Part shown: positions 33,130 through 45,477 of the stretch, one piece after another
Numbering within the stretch: the first letter of the stretch is position 1
Layout: each line of letters opens with the position of its first letter
Source: Charina bottae
Lineage: Eukaryota > Chordata > Lepidosauria > Squamata > Charinaidae
Reading direction: 5' to 3'
Length of the DNA: 64,000 nucleotides
NCBI GenBank assembly: GCA_023362775.1
Contig: JALMGJ010000006.1
Location: forward strand, 10,620,501-10,684,500
Notes under the pieces: generated by a model
What the model saw: only the letters and a program-made list of their open reading frames with translations
Told to the model about the DNA's origin: nothing
Database searches by the model: none
Position numbers and translations under genes: made by a program

Positions 33130-34335
33130 GTGTGAGACTCTTCCAGGTATTTGAAGAATGCTTTCATACTCCCCATGAGTCAGCTTTTCTCAAGAGTGAA
33201 CATATCCAGATCCTTCAATCTCTCTTCATAATCTTTAGCTTTTAGGGCCTTTGATCGTCTTTGTTGCCCTTCTCTGAGCCTGTTCCAATTTCTCTGAATA
33301 CTTCTTGTTGTGAGGTGCCCAGACCTGGCCATAGTACTTGAGGTAGGGTCTAATCAAAGCAGCGTGAATTGTAATAATTACTTCCCATGTTTTCCAATTC
33401 ATGCATTTCACTCTGTAGTTGCCTGTTTTACAGCCATATCACACTGCTAACTTACACTCAGTTTGCAATTAACTATTATCCCAACATCTTTTTCAGAAGT
33501 ATTATTACCAAGCCAGGTACCGTCCATCCTATACCTGTGCATTTTGAATTTTGTTTCTTAAGAGAAGAACTTTGAACTTTCCTGTGTTAAATTTTATTCT
33601 GTAACTTTTAGTGCGTTTATATAACCTATCAATAGCGTGTTTAATTTTATTTCTATCTTCCAGAGAGCTATCCATCCCAATTTTTGTGTTATCTGCAACT
33701 TTGATAACATTCCCCCTACCTCTTCATTCAAGTCATTAATACAAATATTGGAAAGGACCTGGGATTGATTCTTGTGGCACCCCATTTGATATGTGTCTCC
33801 AATTTGATGGGGAACTGTTGAGAAGCATTCTGAGTATGCTTTTCAAGCCAGGTATACATCCAGTTAATTGTCATATCATCTAGTCCATACAGAACTAGCT
33901 GAGTGGTCATCATGTCACAGAGTTCTTTGTCAAATGCTTTGCTGAAGTTAAGCTATCTAGAGCATTCCCATAATCTATTAACAAGGTGATTTAATTTTAA
34001 AAAATGAGATAAGGTTAATGATGTATTCTTGACAAATCTGGTAATTTTGCACTGCTTTCAAGATGGTTGCAGATGGATAGCTTTATATTCCACTACGGAA
34101 TTTTCCCAGGTATAGATAGACTGATTGGTCTATAATATGCTAGATCTTTTTTACCCCCACTTTTTGAAGATACAGACATTTGCTCTTCTCTAGTCATCCG
34201 GGCATTTCCCCCTGCTCCAGAATTTCTCAACAATAAATATGTAAGGATTCAGCCAGACTATCAACTAATTCCTTCAATAAGTTAAGGTGTAATCAGTCAT
34301 AGCCTGAAGATTTAGATTTAAGGTCAAAAGGCATT
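33130..34335 (-). mobile_element. Degenerate LINE, CR1/L3-like
   Basis: Minus-strand fragments 'LYGLDDMTINWMYTWLEKHT' and 'INDLNEEVGGMLSKLQ' resemble the RT region of CR1-type LINEs. Plus-strand text such as 'gatgcccagacctggcc'-type phrases (33311-33333) is familiar from a widespread amniote repeat. It is heavily mutated; family and strand are tentative. Confidence 0.45.
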
Positions 34336-34339
34336 CCCT

Positions 34340-35808
34340 GGACCTCTTTAAGTTTCATATTATGGTTAATATATCCAACACAGTAGTTTGATTTTTAAAA
34401 GAATAGCTACAGCCACTAGGGTGCCCTGGAACATAGTTTGGAAATCACTGCAAAAGAAGAATGTCTTTTCTTCATATTCTACTCCATACATAGAAATGGC
34501 CTTGACATGGTATATTCTTGAGTTTTTTCTCTCTTTATATCCCAGAAGCCTTTGCAAATCTATTTATGCAATAAGCAAATTCTAGCTAGGAAACATAATG
34601 CTATATGCACATAATTAAAGCTTTTATTGAAAAGTGTCCCCCATGCTTCTTGCCATGTTTTTATTACATCTGTTTCATTTTCTTAAAGTGCATTTAAAAG
34701 AGAGAGAAAACCAAACAATTGTGGGCACTTTCTTTCCTACAAAGACCTGCAACAAGGACAGCAACAAGGTCTGGTGATTAAAATAACATAAACAAACAAA
34801 CAAAAAGTATGGGAGAACTACCGTGAATGCATTGCGCAAATGCTGCAAACTTAATGCTATGCAGGAAAAAAAAGGATATTCCAAGAATTATAAAATATTC
34901 AGTGTAAAAGTGATATTATATGATTTATTCTGCCATTTTTGATTTTATAGGCCACATTGAAATAAATTTGCTGATGGGCACTATAAAATATTATAACTGA
35001 GTAAGCCAGTATGTTTGGATACCAACAGCAAAGTAGTTCTCTCTATGGCATCTTAAAGATCACTGCAACTTTCTGAAACTTTCTTATGGCTTAACTCTTT
35101 CTTTCCTTGATACTTCTTTATAAAGTTAAAGAAGTCATTCATAAAGGATCATAGTTCCTTTATAAATCGTCTTGGAAGCTTCATTTTATGAGTGTATTCA
35201 TGTGTCTTTTTGTGTGCATTCGTCAGATGCACACACATGTATGAGTAGTGCCGATGGGACACTTTGTGACCATTGAGGAAGCAATATTTGTGGGCTAATG
35301 TACCCTTGATGTAAAATTAACTCAAAGGAGTCAGAGCATGGCTCTCCCTCAAAAGTTCCACCAATCTTTCTGGCTCCAACTGTAACTCATATTTTTCCAA
35401 AACAGCCTTTCACTTACTTCACCACTAGGCAAACAATTTCTGTGAATTCCTCCACGGAAGGAGATACTTTCTAACAGGTTCTCTGTGGCAGAGAAGCGTC
35501 AGTGGGAACAGTAGCATCAATGCTGATGTAAGGAAATTTATAGGGCTGTAATGGGTTCTGGGCCATCTAAGATTTGTGACATATACTAACGATATGCAAT
35601 GTGTCCTGATGTCACCATTGCACCCAATAGGAGCACATGGGTGGGTCTGCAGAGCAAGACTAATCCCAGCCTGAAGATCCTTCCAAGCTATATTCCTGGA
35701 TTGATGCTCATTGACTCAACCTCCAAGGTGTTCTATGTACCCCAAATTTTAGCAGGATCTATGGAAATCTGCAACACGTACAACTGGATAAGCTTGTTTA
35801 ATGGATAT
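34340..35808. other. Gene-free stretch
   Basis: AT-rich, no exon or repeat family recognised. Confidence 0.5.
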
Positions 35809-35809
35809 T

Positions 35810-36303
35810 AGAGACAGTTTGGTGTAGTGGTTAAGGCAGAGCTTTCCAGACTTTTCATGTTGGTGACACACTTTTTAGACATGCATCATTTTGCGACACA
35901 CTCTTACAGCAGGGCACAAGGCAGGCACTAGGACCTGCGCGGAATCACAGCAGGTTTGGAGGCAGCCAGGCACAAGGCAGGCACTAGGACCTGCGCGGAA
36001 TCCTGGCAGGGCTCGGAGGCGGCAGCAGCCGCGACACACTCAGACACTGCAGCTGACACACTAACGTGTCGCAACACACAGTTTGGAAAGCTCTGGGTTA
36101 AGGTATCAGGCTAGAAACCGTAAGACCGTGAGTTCTGGTCCCACCTTAGGCACAAAGCCAGCTGGGGGATCTTGGGCCAGTCACTCTCTCTCAGCCCTGG
36201 GAAGAAGAAGGCAAGGGCAAACCACTTCCGAAATCTTGCCAAGGAAACTGCAGAGACTAGTCTGGGCAGTCACCAGGAGTCAACACTGACTTGAATCCCA
36301 CCC
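35810..36303 (+). mobile_element. tRNA-derived SINE (family 1) split by a hAT MITE
   Basis: The SINE head (agagacagtttggtgtagtg) runs to ggttaagg at 35836 and resumes at 36096 with the same eight bases, then 'tatcaggctagaaaccgtaag' and the normal body and tail. The hAT at 35837-36095 therefore inserted into the A-box region of an existing SINE. Confidence 0.9.
35837..36095. mobile_element. GC-rich hAT MITE, copy 5, inside a SINE
   Basis: The termini are cagagctttccagac and tttggaaagctctg, with a perfect 8-bp duplication ggttaagg (35829-35836 and 36096-36103). It carries about two inverted-orientation units of the minisatellite seen in copy 4. Confidence 0.93.
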
Positions 36304-36499
36304 TGTTTCTCAGCAAGCAGAAACCCTTCAACATGCTGAGAGGTCTCTGGGTAACTTCCTATTGTATTTATTATAAGTTGCCCTCCCCAACATGATACCT
36401 CAGGATAGGCTGAAACACAACTGCCAGAATATATGGACATTCGGGGAATTATGGTCCTAAGTATAGTCAAGCAGAGATGAGACAGCCTTCTGTTGGGGA

Positions 36500-36566
36500 T
36501 GCTGCCTTGCATTTAGAAGGAGGGTGGACCTGATGACCTAAACGGACCGTTCCAATTCTAGGATTC
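36500..36566 (+). mobile_element. CR1 LINE 3' end remnant
   Basis: 'gatgacctaaacggaccgtt' followed by 'ccaattctaggattcta' matches the typical end of CR1 elements (ATTCTA-type repeats). Confidence 0.55.
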
Positions 36567-36578
36567 TATACCTGGAGG

Positions 36579-36907
36579 TGTGGTGGCTCAGCAGGTAAGA
36601 CGCCAGGCTTGTCGATCGGAAGATCGCAAGTTTGGAGGTTCGAATCCCTAGCCTCGCGTGACGGAGTGAGCTCCCGCACTCGCCCCAGCTCTTGCCAACC
36701 TAGCAATTCGAAAGCATGCAAATGCAAGTAGATGAATAGGTACCACTTCGGTGGGTAGGTAACAGCGTTCCACATGCGTCATGCCGGCCACATGACCGTG
36801 GAAGCATCTTCAGACAATGCTGGCTCTTCGGCTAACAAACGGAGATGAGCACCGGCCCCTAGAGTTGGACACGATTGCACAAATGTGCGGGGGGATCCTT
36901 TACCTTT
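36579..36907 (+). mobile_element. tRNA-derived SINE (family 2), full length
   Basis: A box tggctcagcaggtaagac and B box ggttcgaatcc are both present. The body is shared by four copies in the window ('caattcgaaagcatgcaaat', 'ggagatgagcaccggcccc'), with a CTTTACCTTT end. A 12-bp duplication, tatacctggagg, flanks it (36567-36578 and 36908-36919). Confidence 0.92.
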
Positions 36908-36919
36908 TATACCTGGAGG

Positions 36920-37444
36920 CACTAGTTTGGGGAAGGATACATTAAGGGCACAAAGGAGAAAAAACATTTTAAAGAAGTCACTTTTAAAGTGTAGCATACT
37001 TTGATGGCTAGAAAAACTTCCAGTTTAAGGTGAGACAATGGGATCTTCCCAATTTTTACTTTGGCTTCTAAAAGCCAGGAAATAGGAAAATAATACCTGT
37101 CTTCAGATACTGCATCAGACATGTAAAGGCTTTATTCAAACTCATAGTCTTTGTGGTTTAACAAATCAGACACCCTCCACCTACAGTTTGCAAGTGTTGT
37201 TTCAAGCATTGGTGCTTTTCCACCCTTGCTGTATCCTCTGCCTTCTTTTGATGATGGGCAGGAAGGAAGTTCTCCCTGGCAAGGCTTTTCAAACATAACA
37301 TAAAATTCTTTGTAATAGCTTTTATCTTAACAGGTCTTGGGATGGGCCCGTTGAGTTGGTTGGGGTGACATCTTTAGAAACTATCTGGCATTTGTGTGAT
37401 CCTGTGAATGGGGAGGATATGGAGAAGGTCCTTGCAATGTAAGC
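36920..37444. other. Gene-free stretch
   Basis: No gene or repeat family was recognised. Confidence 0.5.
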
Positions 37445-37530
37445 CCTGCCATTGCCCAGAGTCCCCTTGTGGGGGGAGATGGGCGGTGATATAAGTTAGA
37501 AATAATAAATAATAAATAAATAAATAAATT
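37445..37530 (+). mobile_element. L2-like LINE 3' tail with (AAAT)n
   Basis: 'cccagagtccccttgtgggg' then 'gagatgggcggtgatataa' and (AAAT)n. The same tail occurs at 63497-63608 and, inverted, at 45478-45556. Confidence 0.65.
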
Positions 37531-38520
37531 GCCGCCTGGATCCACTAAGCTGCCAGGATAGCAACTGGGAAATGGATCATGGGAGTTGTGAACTCCTTTG
37601 AGAGAGAGCATGAAGCTGATTGATTTGAAAGAGGTGGAGGTATTCTTTCTCCTGAACAAGCCCCCTCTAGATCCAGCAACATTAGACAACTTCTGCCACA
37701 TCTCCAACTTTCAGTTTTGGGGGAAGATGTTTGAGGCTCAGTTGCAGAAGATCTTGGAAGAAGTAGATTAACGGGATCCTTAACGGTCTAGTTTTAGGGA
37801 TGAAAATGGGACTTTGGTTGCTGTTGTGATACCTGTAATGGGACCTGGAGGGAGGGATTGTTGTATCTCTCAAGTCTTTGATACCATTGACCATGGTATT
37901 CTGGATAATCTGCAAAGGTTGGGAATTGGAGATACTGTTCCTTCCTAAGTGGAAAGTTCCAGCTGATGGTAATGGGGGAAGAGAGATTAAGACCTTGGTC
38001 CCTTTGATTTGGGGAAAGTCATATGCTGGGTCCAGGTTGGCTCTCATTGGTCTTTTCATGATACCCAGTGACACATCTCCATCCTGGGGCTGAATAAGAG
38101 ATGCAGTAGACATCCTCAGACCCTAAACCCTTGGTCTTTTCATGATACCCAGTGACACATCTCCATCCTGGGGCTGAATAAGAGATGCAGTAGACATCCT
38201 CAGACCCTAAACCCTAAACCTCAGGGACTAGATAGATTGAAACAGGCTCAAAGCAAACTCCAGCAAGATGGAGGTGCTGTTTATTTAGAAATAACCTGGC
38301 TCCTTAGAAGCTATAGTCTCTTCATCTTGTGCATGGACTACTGCAGCACCCTGTACTTGGGATTTCCTTTGAAGACTGTTTGGTGATTTCAAGCGATACA
38401 GAATGCAGTGGTTTGTGCATTGAGACGCAAAAGCTAATACAAGCAGACTAATACCTCATGTTTGATTGCTGTACTGGCTGCATCTTATCTCACTGCTGAA
38501 GCTCACTGGGACTGTTGGCT
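37531..38520 (+). mobile_element. L2-like LINE relic
   Basis: Plus-strand pieces include 'PLDPATLDNFCHISNFQFWG' with 'KMFEAQLQKILEEVD' (37668-37770) and 'MDYCSTLYLGFPLKTVW' near 38335. They match the start and end of the same RT type as the minus-strand relic at 25598-27091. It is frame-broken, with a local 84-bp duplication inside. Confidence 0.7.
38047..38214. repeat. 84-bp direct duplication
   Basis: The segment from ttggtcttttcatgatac recurs exactly 84 bases later (38047 and 38131) and ends in ccctaaaccctaaacc. The copies look identical, so the duplication is recent. Confidence 0.92.
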
Positions 38521-40243
38521 GCTTAATCATCCTGTACATATTGTGTGTGACTTGCATCTGTTTGGCTTTACAAGGAGAGAGAGAGAAACAGTATAGATAA
38601 ATTTAGCAAAGAGTCACAAAGATGAAAGAGAGAGAGGTGTCTGTACTGTTTTCACAGTGCTCTTTATATTTTATGCCAACTGTCTTTTGATGGAAAGTAT
38701 GTCTGTGGGAGTGTTATTTATCAAGGTTTTAGTCCTCTTAAAAAGACAGCCAGCATTTGGATGTTCCTGAGGCTGAAGCAGCTTCTACTGGGCCAAAGAG
38801 AGAATAGAAGACAAACGTGTCCTTCTGAGGTCATTGTCACTATGTTCTCTGTAGGCTTCAGGGAAAAACACTGCTTAAAACTGGAACAACTAAGGATTAC
38901 TTAAGCCTGTTCTGTTGAGATAATGGCAATGTCATCAAGGGTGTCCTTGGGGGAGCAAGAGATGAAAGGCACTTCATGGCATCATGATACAAATCCTGAG
39001 ACTTATGTACTTGCATCAGATGTCAGGATATAAGAGTATAAGGACCGGATTTGCATCATGGTGTCACTGCATGCATGCCACCGTTTTTACAACAGTATGG
39101 TTTTCTGCAAACACCAGTGAACATCTGGGGGGAGGTGGCAGAAGAAACAGGTTGCCACAGCATTCTCATATTCTGGTTAGAAGCAAGCGAGGAAGGATCC
39201 TTAATCCTTTTCCAATGGATCTTTTGCTCAGCAACCCTCCCTGAGTGAGGTTCCACATTTAGACAGAAGATAAGATCAGTCTCCAGTCTAATCAATGAGA
39301 AAATTTCTGATTCTGTACCTGATCCCAACTGTTGAAAACTACCCAAATGTGATTAGGAACCATCAAACTCTGGGATATGCAGATTTGTCCCATTTTATTT
39401 ACTTTCATAGGAGCTAGAAACATCCAGCCCTGAATTAAAAACAAACACACACCTCCCATGACTCTACAGAATCCTGGTTCCTGTTTCAAAACAGTGTAAA
39501 TCACTTAGCAAAGCAACAATACATATTGTCTGATCTCCCACAACTAAGCAACCAGGACTGATTTTCATAGTTTTCTAAGTTCCTTTACACATTTACAAGA
39601 AAGATGGGGCAGTTTCCAAAGAAAATGTTAGCCCCTATTCCATCTACTTTCTGCACATTGCCTTTTAGTGAGTTATAAGGTTCTGTAGTAGGTAAACTGC
39701 AGACTGAAATTTGTAGTTGAAAGCATGAATGGATCATAGAATCTGGGAGTGTATTTCAGCTGTGTGTCATCTTGGATACCATGTGCAAATTGGAAATGGC
39801 GGGATGATGAACCTTCTGCTATTTTCAGAACACTGGCAAATTCCTAACCCTGACAGTCTCCGATGTTTATTTATCCTACCATTTACTGTACATGTGGTGC
39901 CCATACAATCTTGGTTAAGTTTTACCATACAATCTTTGTTAGGTTTTGGGTGAACATGACTCAGAAATCTGCAAAAGAAAGACTGAGTTAAAAAATGGGG
40001 CAGATCCAGCTGAGACCTGTGGAGAAAAAGATTTACCAAAATTCCTCTAGTGCCTCCCTATGGGAAGGCAGTTAGGCATCTCAAAACGTTGCCGACTGCT
40101 TCATTCTAAGCTCTCCCTCTTCCTTCCTAGTCATGTCACCGACAGTGGAGTTATCTTGAAAGGGCTGGAAATAATTTCAGAAGCCACACTATACCTCCTT
40201 TCCTTACCTTGTTTGTAGGCTAAATGCAGTAACTGTATTTATT
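38521..40243. other. Gene-free stretch
   Basis: No exon or repeat family was recognised; short (GA)n near 38575-38588. Confidence 0.5.
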
Positions 40244-40247
40244 AACA

Positions 40248-40678
40248 ATGCTGTGTGGCTGTGAGAGTTGGACCATAAGGAAGGCTGAGTGCCGAAGAAT
40301 TGATGCTTTCGAGCTGTGGTGCTGGAGAAGACTTTTGAGAGTCCCTTGGACTGCAAGGAGGTCAAACCAGTCAATCCTAAAGGAAATCAACCCTGACTGC
40401 TCATTGGAAGGACAGATGCTGAAGCTGAAGCTCAAATACTTTGGCCACATAATGCGAAGAGAGGACTCACTGGAAAAGACCCTGATGCTGGGAAAGACTG
40501 AAGGCAAAAGGAGAAGGGGGACGGCAGAGGATGAGATGGTTAGATAGCATCACCGATGTAACAAACATGAATTTGAGTAAACTCCGGGAGACAGTGGAGG
40601 ACAGGAAGGCCTGGCGTGCTATGGTCCATGAGGTCACGAAGAGTTGGACACGACTAAACGACTGAACAACAACAACAA
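40248..40678 (+). mobile_element. RTE/BovB LINE 3' end, subfamily A
   Basis: It begins within 'GCESWTIRKAE' and ends in gactgaacaacaacaacaa. An extra G in the run at 40516-40521 shifts the frame relative to the copy at 31564. No clear target duplication. Confidence 0.9.
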
Positions 40679-40689
40679 GGACAAGAGGA

Positions 40690-41109
40690 TTTTGAAGTGT
40701 GTTTGAAAGCATGGAAGTCATTTAGAGCAAGTCATTCCAAAAGGAAAATGCTTGTTCTTCATGTAAGTGTGCTGTGTATGGCAAAGTGCCAGGATTTGCA
40801 GCTTTGCAGCAAGAGTGAGAGGTTCCTGGAAAAATCTTCCCCTTGAAATGTGGTAACAGCAGCCTACTTTCTTGGAAAAGCCCTGCATCAATATGATTGC
40901 ATAGAAAAAAGTCCCAGGAACCTATGAAGAGAAACGAAATGGAAAAAGTAGTTGAAATAAAATGCCTTTCAAACATGGGTACTGTCAACCCTAAAGAAAG
41001 TAATTTGTGAACTTTGCAGAATGAAGTGATCAAATATTTTAAGTGTTAGCTAGTCAGACTGTTAAGTGTGTGTTTATCCTGTGTGGAAACAAGAGCTTTC
41101 AGCTAGAAA
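40690..41109. other. Gene-free stretch
   Basis: No gene or repeat family was recognised. Confidence 0.5.
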
Positions 41110-41207
41110 TCTTCCTTCCTTCCTTCCTTCCTTCCTTCCTTCCTTCCTTCCTTCCTTCCTTCCTTCCTTCCTTCCTTCCTTCCTTCCTTCCTTCCTTCCT
41201 TCCTTCC
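41110..41207. repeat. (CTTC)n microsatellite
   Basis: About 24 units of a polypyrimidine tetranucleotide repeat. Confidence 0.97.
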
Positions 41208-42302
41208 TCATGAGAAACAAACTGATTTAGTTCACATTTGCATGCAAGCTCTTCTAATTTCATATTTTGAACCAATCCATGAACAGAAATGCCATTTTTA
41301 TTATTGAAGGCCACACTTCTCCCAATTTTGCAATGCAATTCTCCAAAAATTAAAAAGAAATATTAGGACAAATTTGTAGAAAAAGGCATAATTTATTAAA
41401 ATAAATTACAAAAATACTATACAAAACATATTATCTTAAAATATATCATAGACAAAATTACAATCAAAGTGTATTAATTTGGAGAAATGTGTACCGTCAT
41501 ATATATAGTTTTAGTGCGAACTTTTTTTAAAAAAAGAGGGGTGATGAATTGAATTTGACATATTCACAAATTTGGGAGACTCTCTCCAATCTTTTGGCAT
41601 GCATAGGCTTAATGTTGAAGTAAGTCTGAAATAGTAGACTTCTGACTGGAGGAAAAATTAAATAATAGGACCTACTTAAAAATAGGTCCTGGTATCAATT
41701 TTGGGGGCATTTATTTTTGGCTTGAGAGTGGAAGATTTGATGGGAAAAAAAGAGACCCCCCTCTATTTTTTCCATCTGATTTGGGGCTGTTGTTACCCTG
41801 TTGCTGTTATTTTGATATCCCCCTCACTTGAACTCCTGATTGTTGGGATGAGTCACACGGTTCATCCTGTCCAATGAAATGAGACTTCCAGGTTAGGTAG
41901 CCCATAAGATCTGGCTAGCTCAAGGGGCAATTTAAATTTAGGACCGGCCTGTGGTGCTCTTTCAATAACAGCTCCATACCAAGAACTATTTTTTATTTTT
42001 GTCTGAGAAAGGAATTATTAATTATTTCATCCACAGAGGAGACGGTGCCAAATTAATTGAAAGGTTGGCAGGCTCCCTATACCCACTCCTTTTATGCAGT
42101 GCCTGTAATTAAAATGCCTTAGATGCAAATTGCAAGATGGACCATCCAATATTCAGTTTTTTCACCCTAAGTCATTTAACGACGAGACAGGGTCTACAGG
42201 GCATATTAAACCATGATTTCCAGAACAATGATTGGTCAAATAAACCACAATAGGGTTTGTTCAGATAATATTGGAAGTAAAAAAAGTAATGTTTCTTTGA
42301 AA
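41208..42302. other. Gene-free AT-rich stretch
   Basis: No gene or repeat family was recognised. Confidence 0.5.
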
Positions 42303-42307
42303 TAGAG

Positions 42308-42667
42308 TGTCAGACCTCTGCAAACCTCTGCCAGTATGCATATAGATAAGGATATCCAGGGTGGCTGCCACCAGACATGGAAGAGACGCCTGCCTTTGAA
42401 ATAGACCGGTTTGCACCTAAGTGTCAAGCGCGAGTACACATCTCCTTGAACGGATGTCTGAGCACCCTGGAGCCACGAGCTACACGTGTTAACATCAAAG
42501 GACCTTGGGGAGGGGAAGGTTTAAATGTTCATGACATGCTTTGCTCGTCCATTCAAGTCTTTGTTCATGTTAACCTTCATGTTCTGTAATAAATCCTTCT
42601 GCTTCTAAGAAACCGCGTGTCTGTGGTTTACTCTAGAGGAGGGAGAGTTCAGACATCGGATGTTACA
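42308..42667 (+). mobile_element. Solo LTR (360 bp) with poly(A) signal
   Basis: It starts TGTCAGACC and ends GATGTTACA, flanked by the 5-bp duplication tagag (42303-42307 and 42668-42672). AATAAA lies at 42588-42593, followed by a T-rich region, as expected for an R-U5 boundary on the plus strand. No internal coding region remains. Confidence 0.82.
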
Positions 42668-42774
42668 TAGAGCACAAATCCTTTATGGATAAGTCCTTGA
42701 GGTTTGCTTGGTAACAGAATAGAAGTGATGTTTTTCTAATTCCCAGGCTTGTGGACAGCCCTGGGATATTCTGG

Positions 42775-42845
42775 TAGCCTCCCATCCAAATCCTAACCAG
42801 GACCAATGTTGCTTAGCTTCTACACCCAGACCAGGCTTTTCTCCT
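42775..42845 (-). mobile_element. 5S rRNA-derived SINE fragment
   Basis: The complement of 'gcctcccatccaaatccta' and 'ttgcttagcttctacaccc' matches box C and box A of 5S rRNA with changes. It is a fragment. Confidence 0.65.
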
Positions 42846-42870
42846 ACTTCTTCTTCCAACTATTAAAAAG

Positions 42871-43200
42871 GTAAAGGTCCCCCCCACACATTTGTGCAGT
42901 CGTGTCTGACTATAGGGGCCGGTGCTCATCTCTGTTTGTTAGCCAAAGAGCCAGCGTTGTCCAAAGACGCTTCCGCGGTCATGTGGCCGGCATGACGCAC
43001 CCGGAACGCTGTTACCTACCCACCAAAGTGGTACCTATTAATCTACTTGCATTTGCATGCTTTCAAATTGCTAGGTTGGCAAGAGCTGGGGCAAGTGTGG
43101 GAGCTCAATCTGTCACACGGGACTAGGGATTCGAACCTCTGAACTTGCGATCTTCCGATCGACAAGCCTGGCGTCTTACCCGCTGAGCCACCACGCCCCC
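42871..43200 (-). mobile_element. tRNA-derived SINE (family 2)
   Basis: Complement of the copy at 36579. The B box (complement of ggattcgaacctctg) and A box (complement of cttacccgctgagccacc) lie at the right end, and 'aaaaggtaaaggtccc' at the left. It produces spurious open frames. Confidence 0.9.
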
Positions 43201-43231
43201 TAGGGCAATATTAGATTTTTCTATAATAGTT

Positions 43232-43275
43232 GAACCAGAATCATAGATTTAAACAAAGGCCATTGAGTCCAACCC
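43232..43275 (-). mobile_element. CR1 LINE 3' end remnant
   Basis: 'aatcatagatttaaac' and 'ggccattgagtccaaccctc' resemble the complement of the CR1 terminus. Confidence 0.45.
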
Positions 43276-44395
43276 TCTGAGCCACCATGCCCCTCTACCT
43301 ATTAGTTCTGCTTAAATAGACACTCAGCAAAGTTTACATCTGTTAAAATGGACATACAAAATACAAAACTTTTCACTGATTTAAAAAGTGCAGTTCACAG
43401 TTTTCAATAAGCTTAAACCCAAATGAAATCACATTATGGCTTAGTGGGGTGCGTAAACTGAGCCTGAAGGCCAAAGCCACCTAGTCTGAGTAGGTCCTAC
43501 AAACTTATGCTGGTCATAACAGGGTTGTGTAGTGCTTTGAATTCCCCCCAAAAGATAATTTGGAGCATTTGTGGGCAGGCAAAGTAAACAAATGTGTCCT
43601 TTCATAGGAAAAGATGCAGTTGCACACAAGTGCTTTAATGCTTCAGACACCTTTTTGCTTTTGAATCTGAAGTACTGCACAGCCTTATCCAATAATTCTG
43701 GAATTATACTTGTCAAATAATTTAGGAGTCACTATGGATTGCCCTGGGCATCTCTAGAGATAAATCCAATATGATTTGAAGACTTCTTGAATTTGACTCT
43801 GAAGTTGTAATTCTTTTTAGGTTCTAAATTTCATGGCTTGCATCAGATAACCTCTGCAATTTTTAGCTTTCTAAAAGTATTGACAAGGTGTTTTGGGGGA
43901 TTCTAGGGCTTTTGCCCTACTTATTTTAATGAGAGCCTCCCTTGAGAAGTCAATAATATAATGCTGGGAAAGGGGAAAGAAAGAGAAGAGGATGACAAGG
44001 AGAAGGTGGATGAACTCAGTTACAGTGGCAATGGGTGCATTGTTGGAAGACCTGAAGGACCAGATTAGGGACAGATCATCTTGGAAAAAGTCTATCTTTG
44101 TGCTTGCTAAAAGTCAATACCAACTTGATGGCACATAATCAAAATGAGAGTCTCCTTAATTCCATTTCTCATGAATTATTATTATTATTCTCATAATCTC
44201 TCATGGTCTCACAGTTAAATTACTCCCTCAACCTTAAGATATTCTCTGAAGAAGAGCTTCTAGGTTTTGAATATAATAAAAATTCACTAAGGTGGCATAC
44301 CATAGCAATGGATTAAAAAAAATGCTTTCCATGTAGTGTCAACTAGAGGAAGACAACAGGTTTCCAAAATGTTTTAATTTAGTCTCCAAAAAGGG
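43276..44395. other. Gene-free stretch
   Basis: No gene or repeat family was recognised. Confidence 0.5.
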
Positions 44396-44408
44396 TTCTT
44401 ACGTAGGA

Positions 44409-44612
44409 ACATATGACCATGACCTAGCCCCAGGTGTAAGGTCACACAGCTACCTAGAAACATATTTAGGATTCCCTTACTAACTTTGCTCAGACTGAAG
44501 AAGCTCCTTGGATAAGGAGCAAAACGTTTCCACTGAGAAAATAGAAATCCAGTTGACATGATTCAAGCTACAGACAATTCCACCTGGATGACTGAGAACC
44601 TTCATAGACATA
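44409..44612 (+). mobile_element. Penelope-like element family 1, 5'-truncated simple insertion
   Basis: About 200 bp of 3' terminal sequence ('gacctagccccaggtgtaag' to 'gaaccttcatagacata') is flanked by an exact 13-bp duplication, ttcttacgtagga (44396-44408 and 44613-44625). It is a single-orientation copy. Confidence 0.92.
44489..44537 (+). ncRNA. Hammerhead motif with G12-to-A change, PLE family 1
   Basis: CTCAG (44489-44493) can pair with CTGAG (44533-44537) as stem I. CTGAAGA (44495-44501) and a perfect stem II follow, but GAAA reads AAAA at 44521. G12 is catalytic in hammerheads, so this copy should not self-cleave. Confidence 0.8.
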
Positions 44613-44837
44613 TTCTTACGTAGGACTGTGACTGTAGCACCTTTCTCCAACTTCTTAAAGCCTTTTTCTGTCATTGTCAGCTACCATGTGATCCTGGGAC
44701 AAGGCATGGCTTCTTCAAGAATTTGGAGACTGGTGCTACATTGGTACTCTCACATCCTTCAGATCCAAAGCACAGCTCAGCCTTAAGCTGGATGCATAGA
44801 TAGATAAGTAGATAGATAGGCAGACAGACAAGGAGAT

Positions 44838-45037
44838 GGATGGATGGATGGATGGATGGATGGGGAAGGACATGATGGACAGATGGACATACAAGGAGAT
44901 GGATGGACAGACAGACAGACAAGGAGATGGATGGATGGATGGATGGATGGATGGATGGAGAAGGACATGATGGACAGATGGACATACAAGGAGATGGATG
45001 GACAGACAGACAGACAAGGAGATGGATGGATGGATAG
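44838..45037. repeat. GATG/GACA-rich minisatellite, ~95-bp units
   Basis: 'gaaggacatgatggacagat' recurs at about 44865 and 44960 (period 95), with (GATG)n and (GACA)n between. Spurious frames rich in IHPS or MDGW come from it. Confidence 0.92.
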
Positions 45038-45040
45038 ATA

Positions 45041-45477
45041 GAGGAAAAGCTTCTTAGAACCCATGGAGAATTTAATGGGATAGAAGCCTAACAAACAAAC
45101 AGGGTGACAATGAGATGATTAGAAATATTGCTCAACTGAATGCCAAATGTTTAGCATTATGTCCACCGTGGATCCTGCCTTTATATTGTACCTCTTCTTT
45201 GAGAAGAAATTGTTGAAATACAGGCATTCAGTTCTGTTATGTTCAGCTTAATATATGCTGCAAAAACCAGTAATATTGTTGTTGCAATCATAGTAACAAT
45301 AATGGTACATTTAGAAAATTCCTGATCATCATAATTTTAGATTTTTTTGTTACTCCAAGCCTGGACGGAGGCCAGCACAGATTTATTTTACCTGTGTTTC
45401 AGATTTGAACAGTGGATGAAGAGAATGAATAAGAGCCCCCCCCCCCCTTAATTTGGAGGATGAGGCATGAATTGGAC
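45041..45477. other. Gene-free stretch
   Basis: No gene was recognised. A C10 run lies near 45438-45447. Confidence 0.5.

Noticed and set aside
38190..38220. Telomere-like ccctaaa repeat
   Set aside because: Only two to three units within a duplicated LINE segment; not an interstitial telomere array.
44838..45037. CRISPR-like repeat and spacer array
   Set aside because: The units are simple-sequence minisatellites in a vertebrate-type genome; there are no unique spacers and no cas genes.
44677..45094. IHPSIHPS and MDGWMDG repeat frames
   Set aside because: They come from a GATG/GACA minisatellite.
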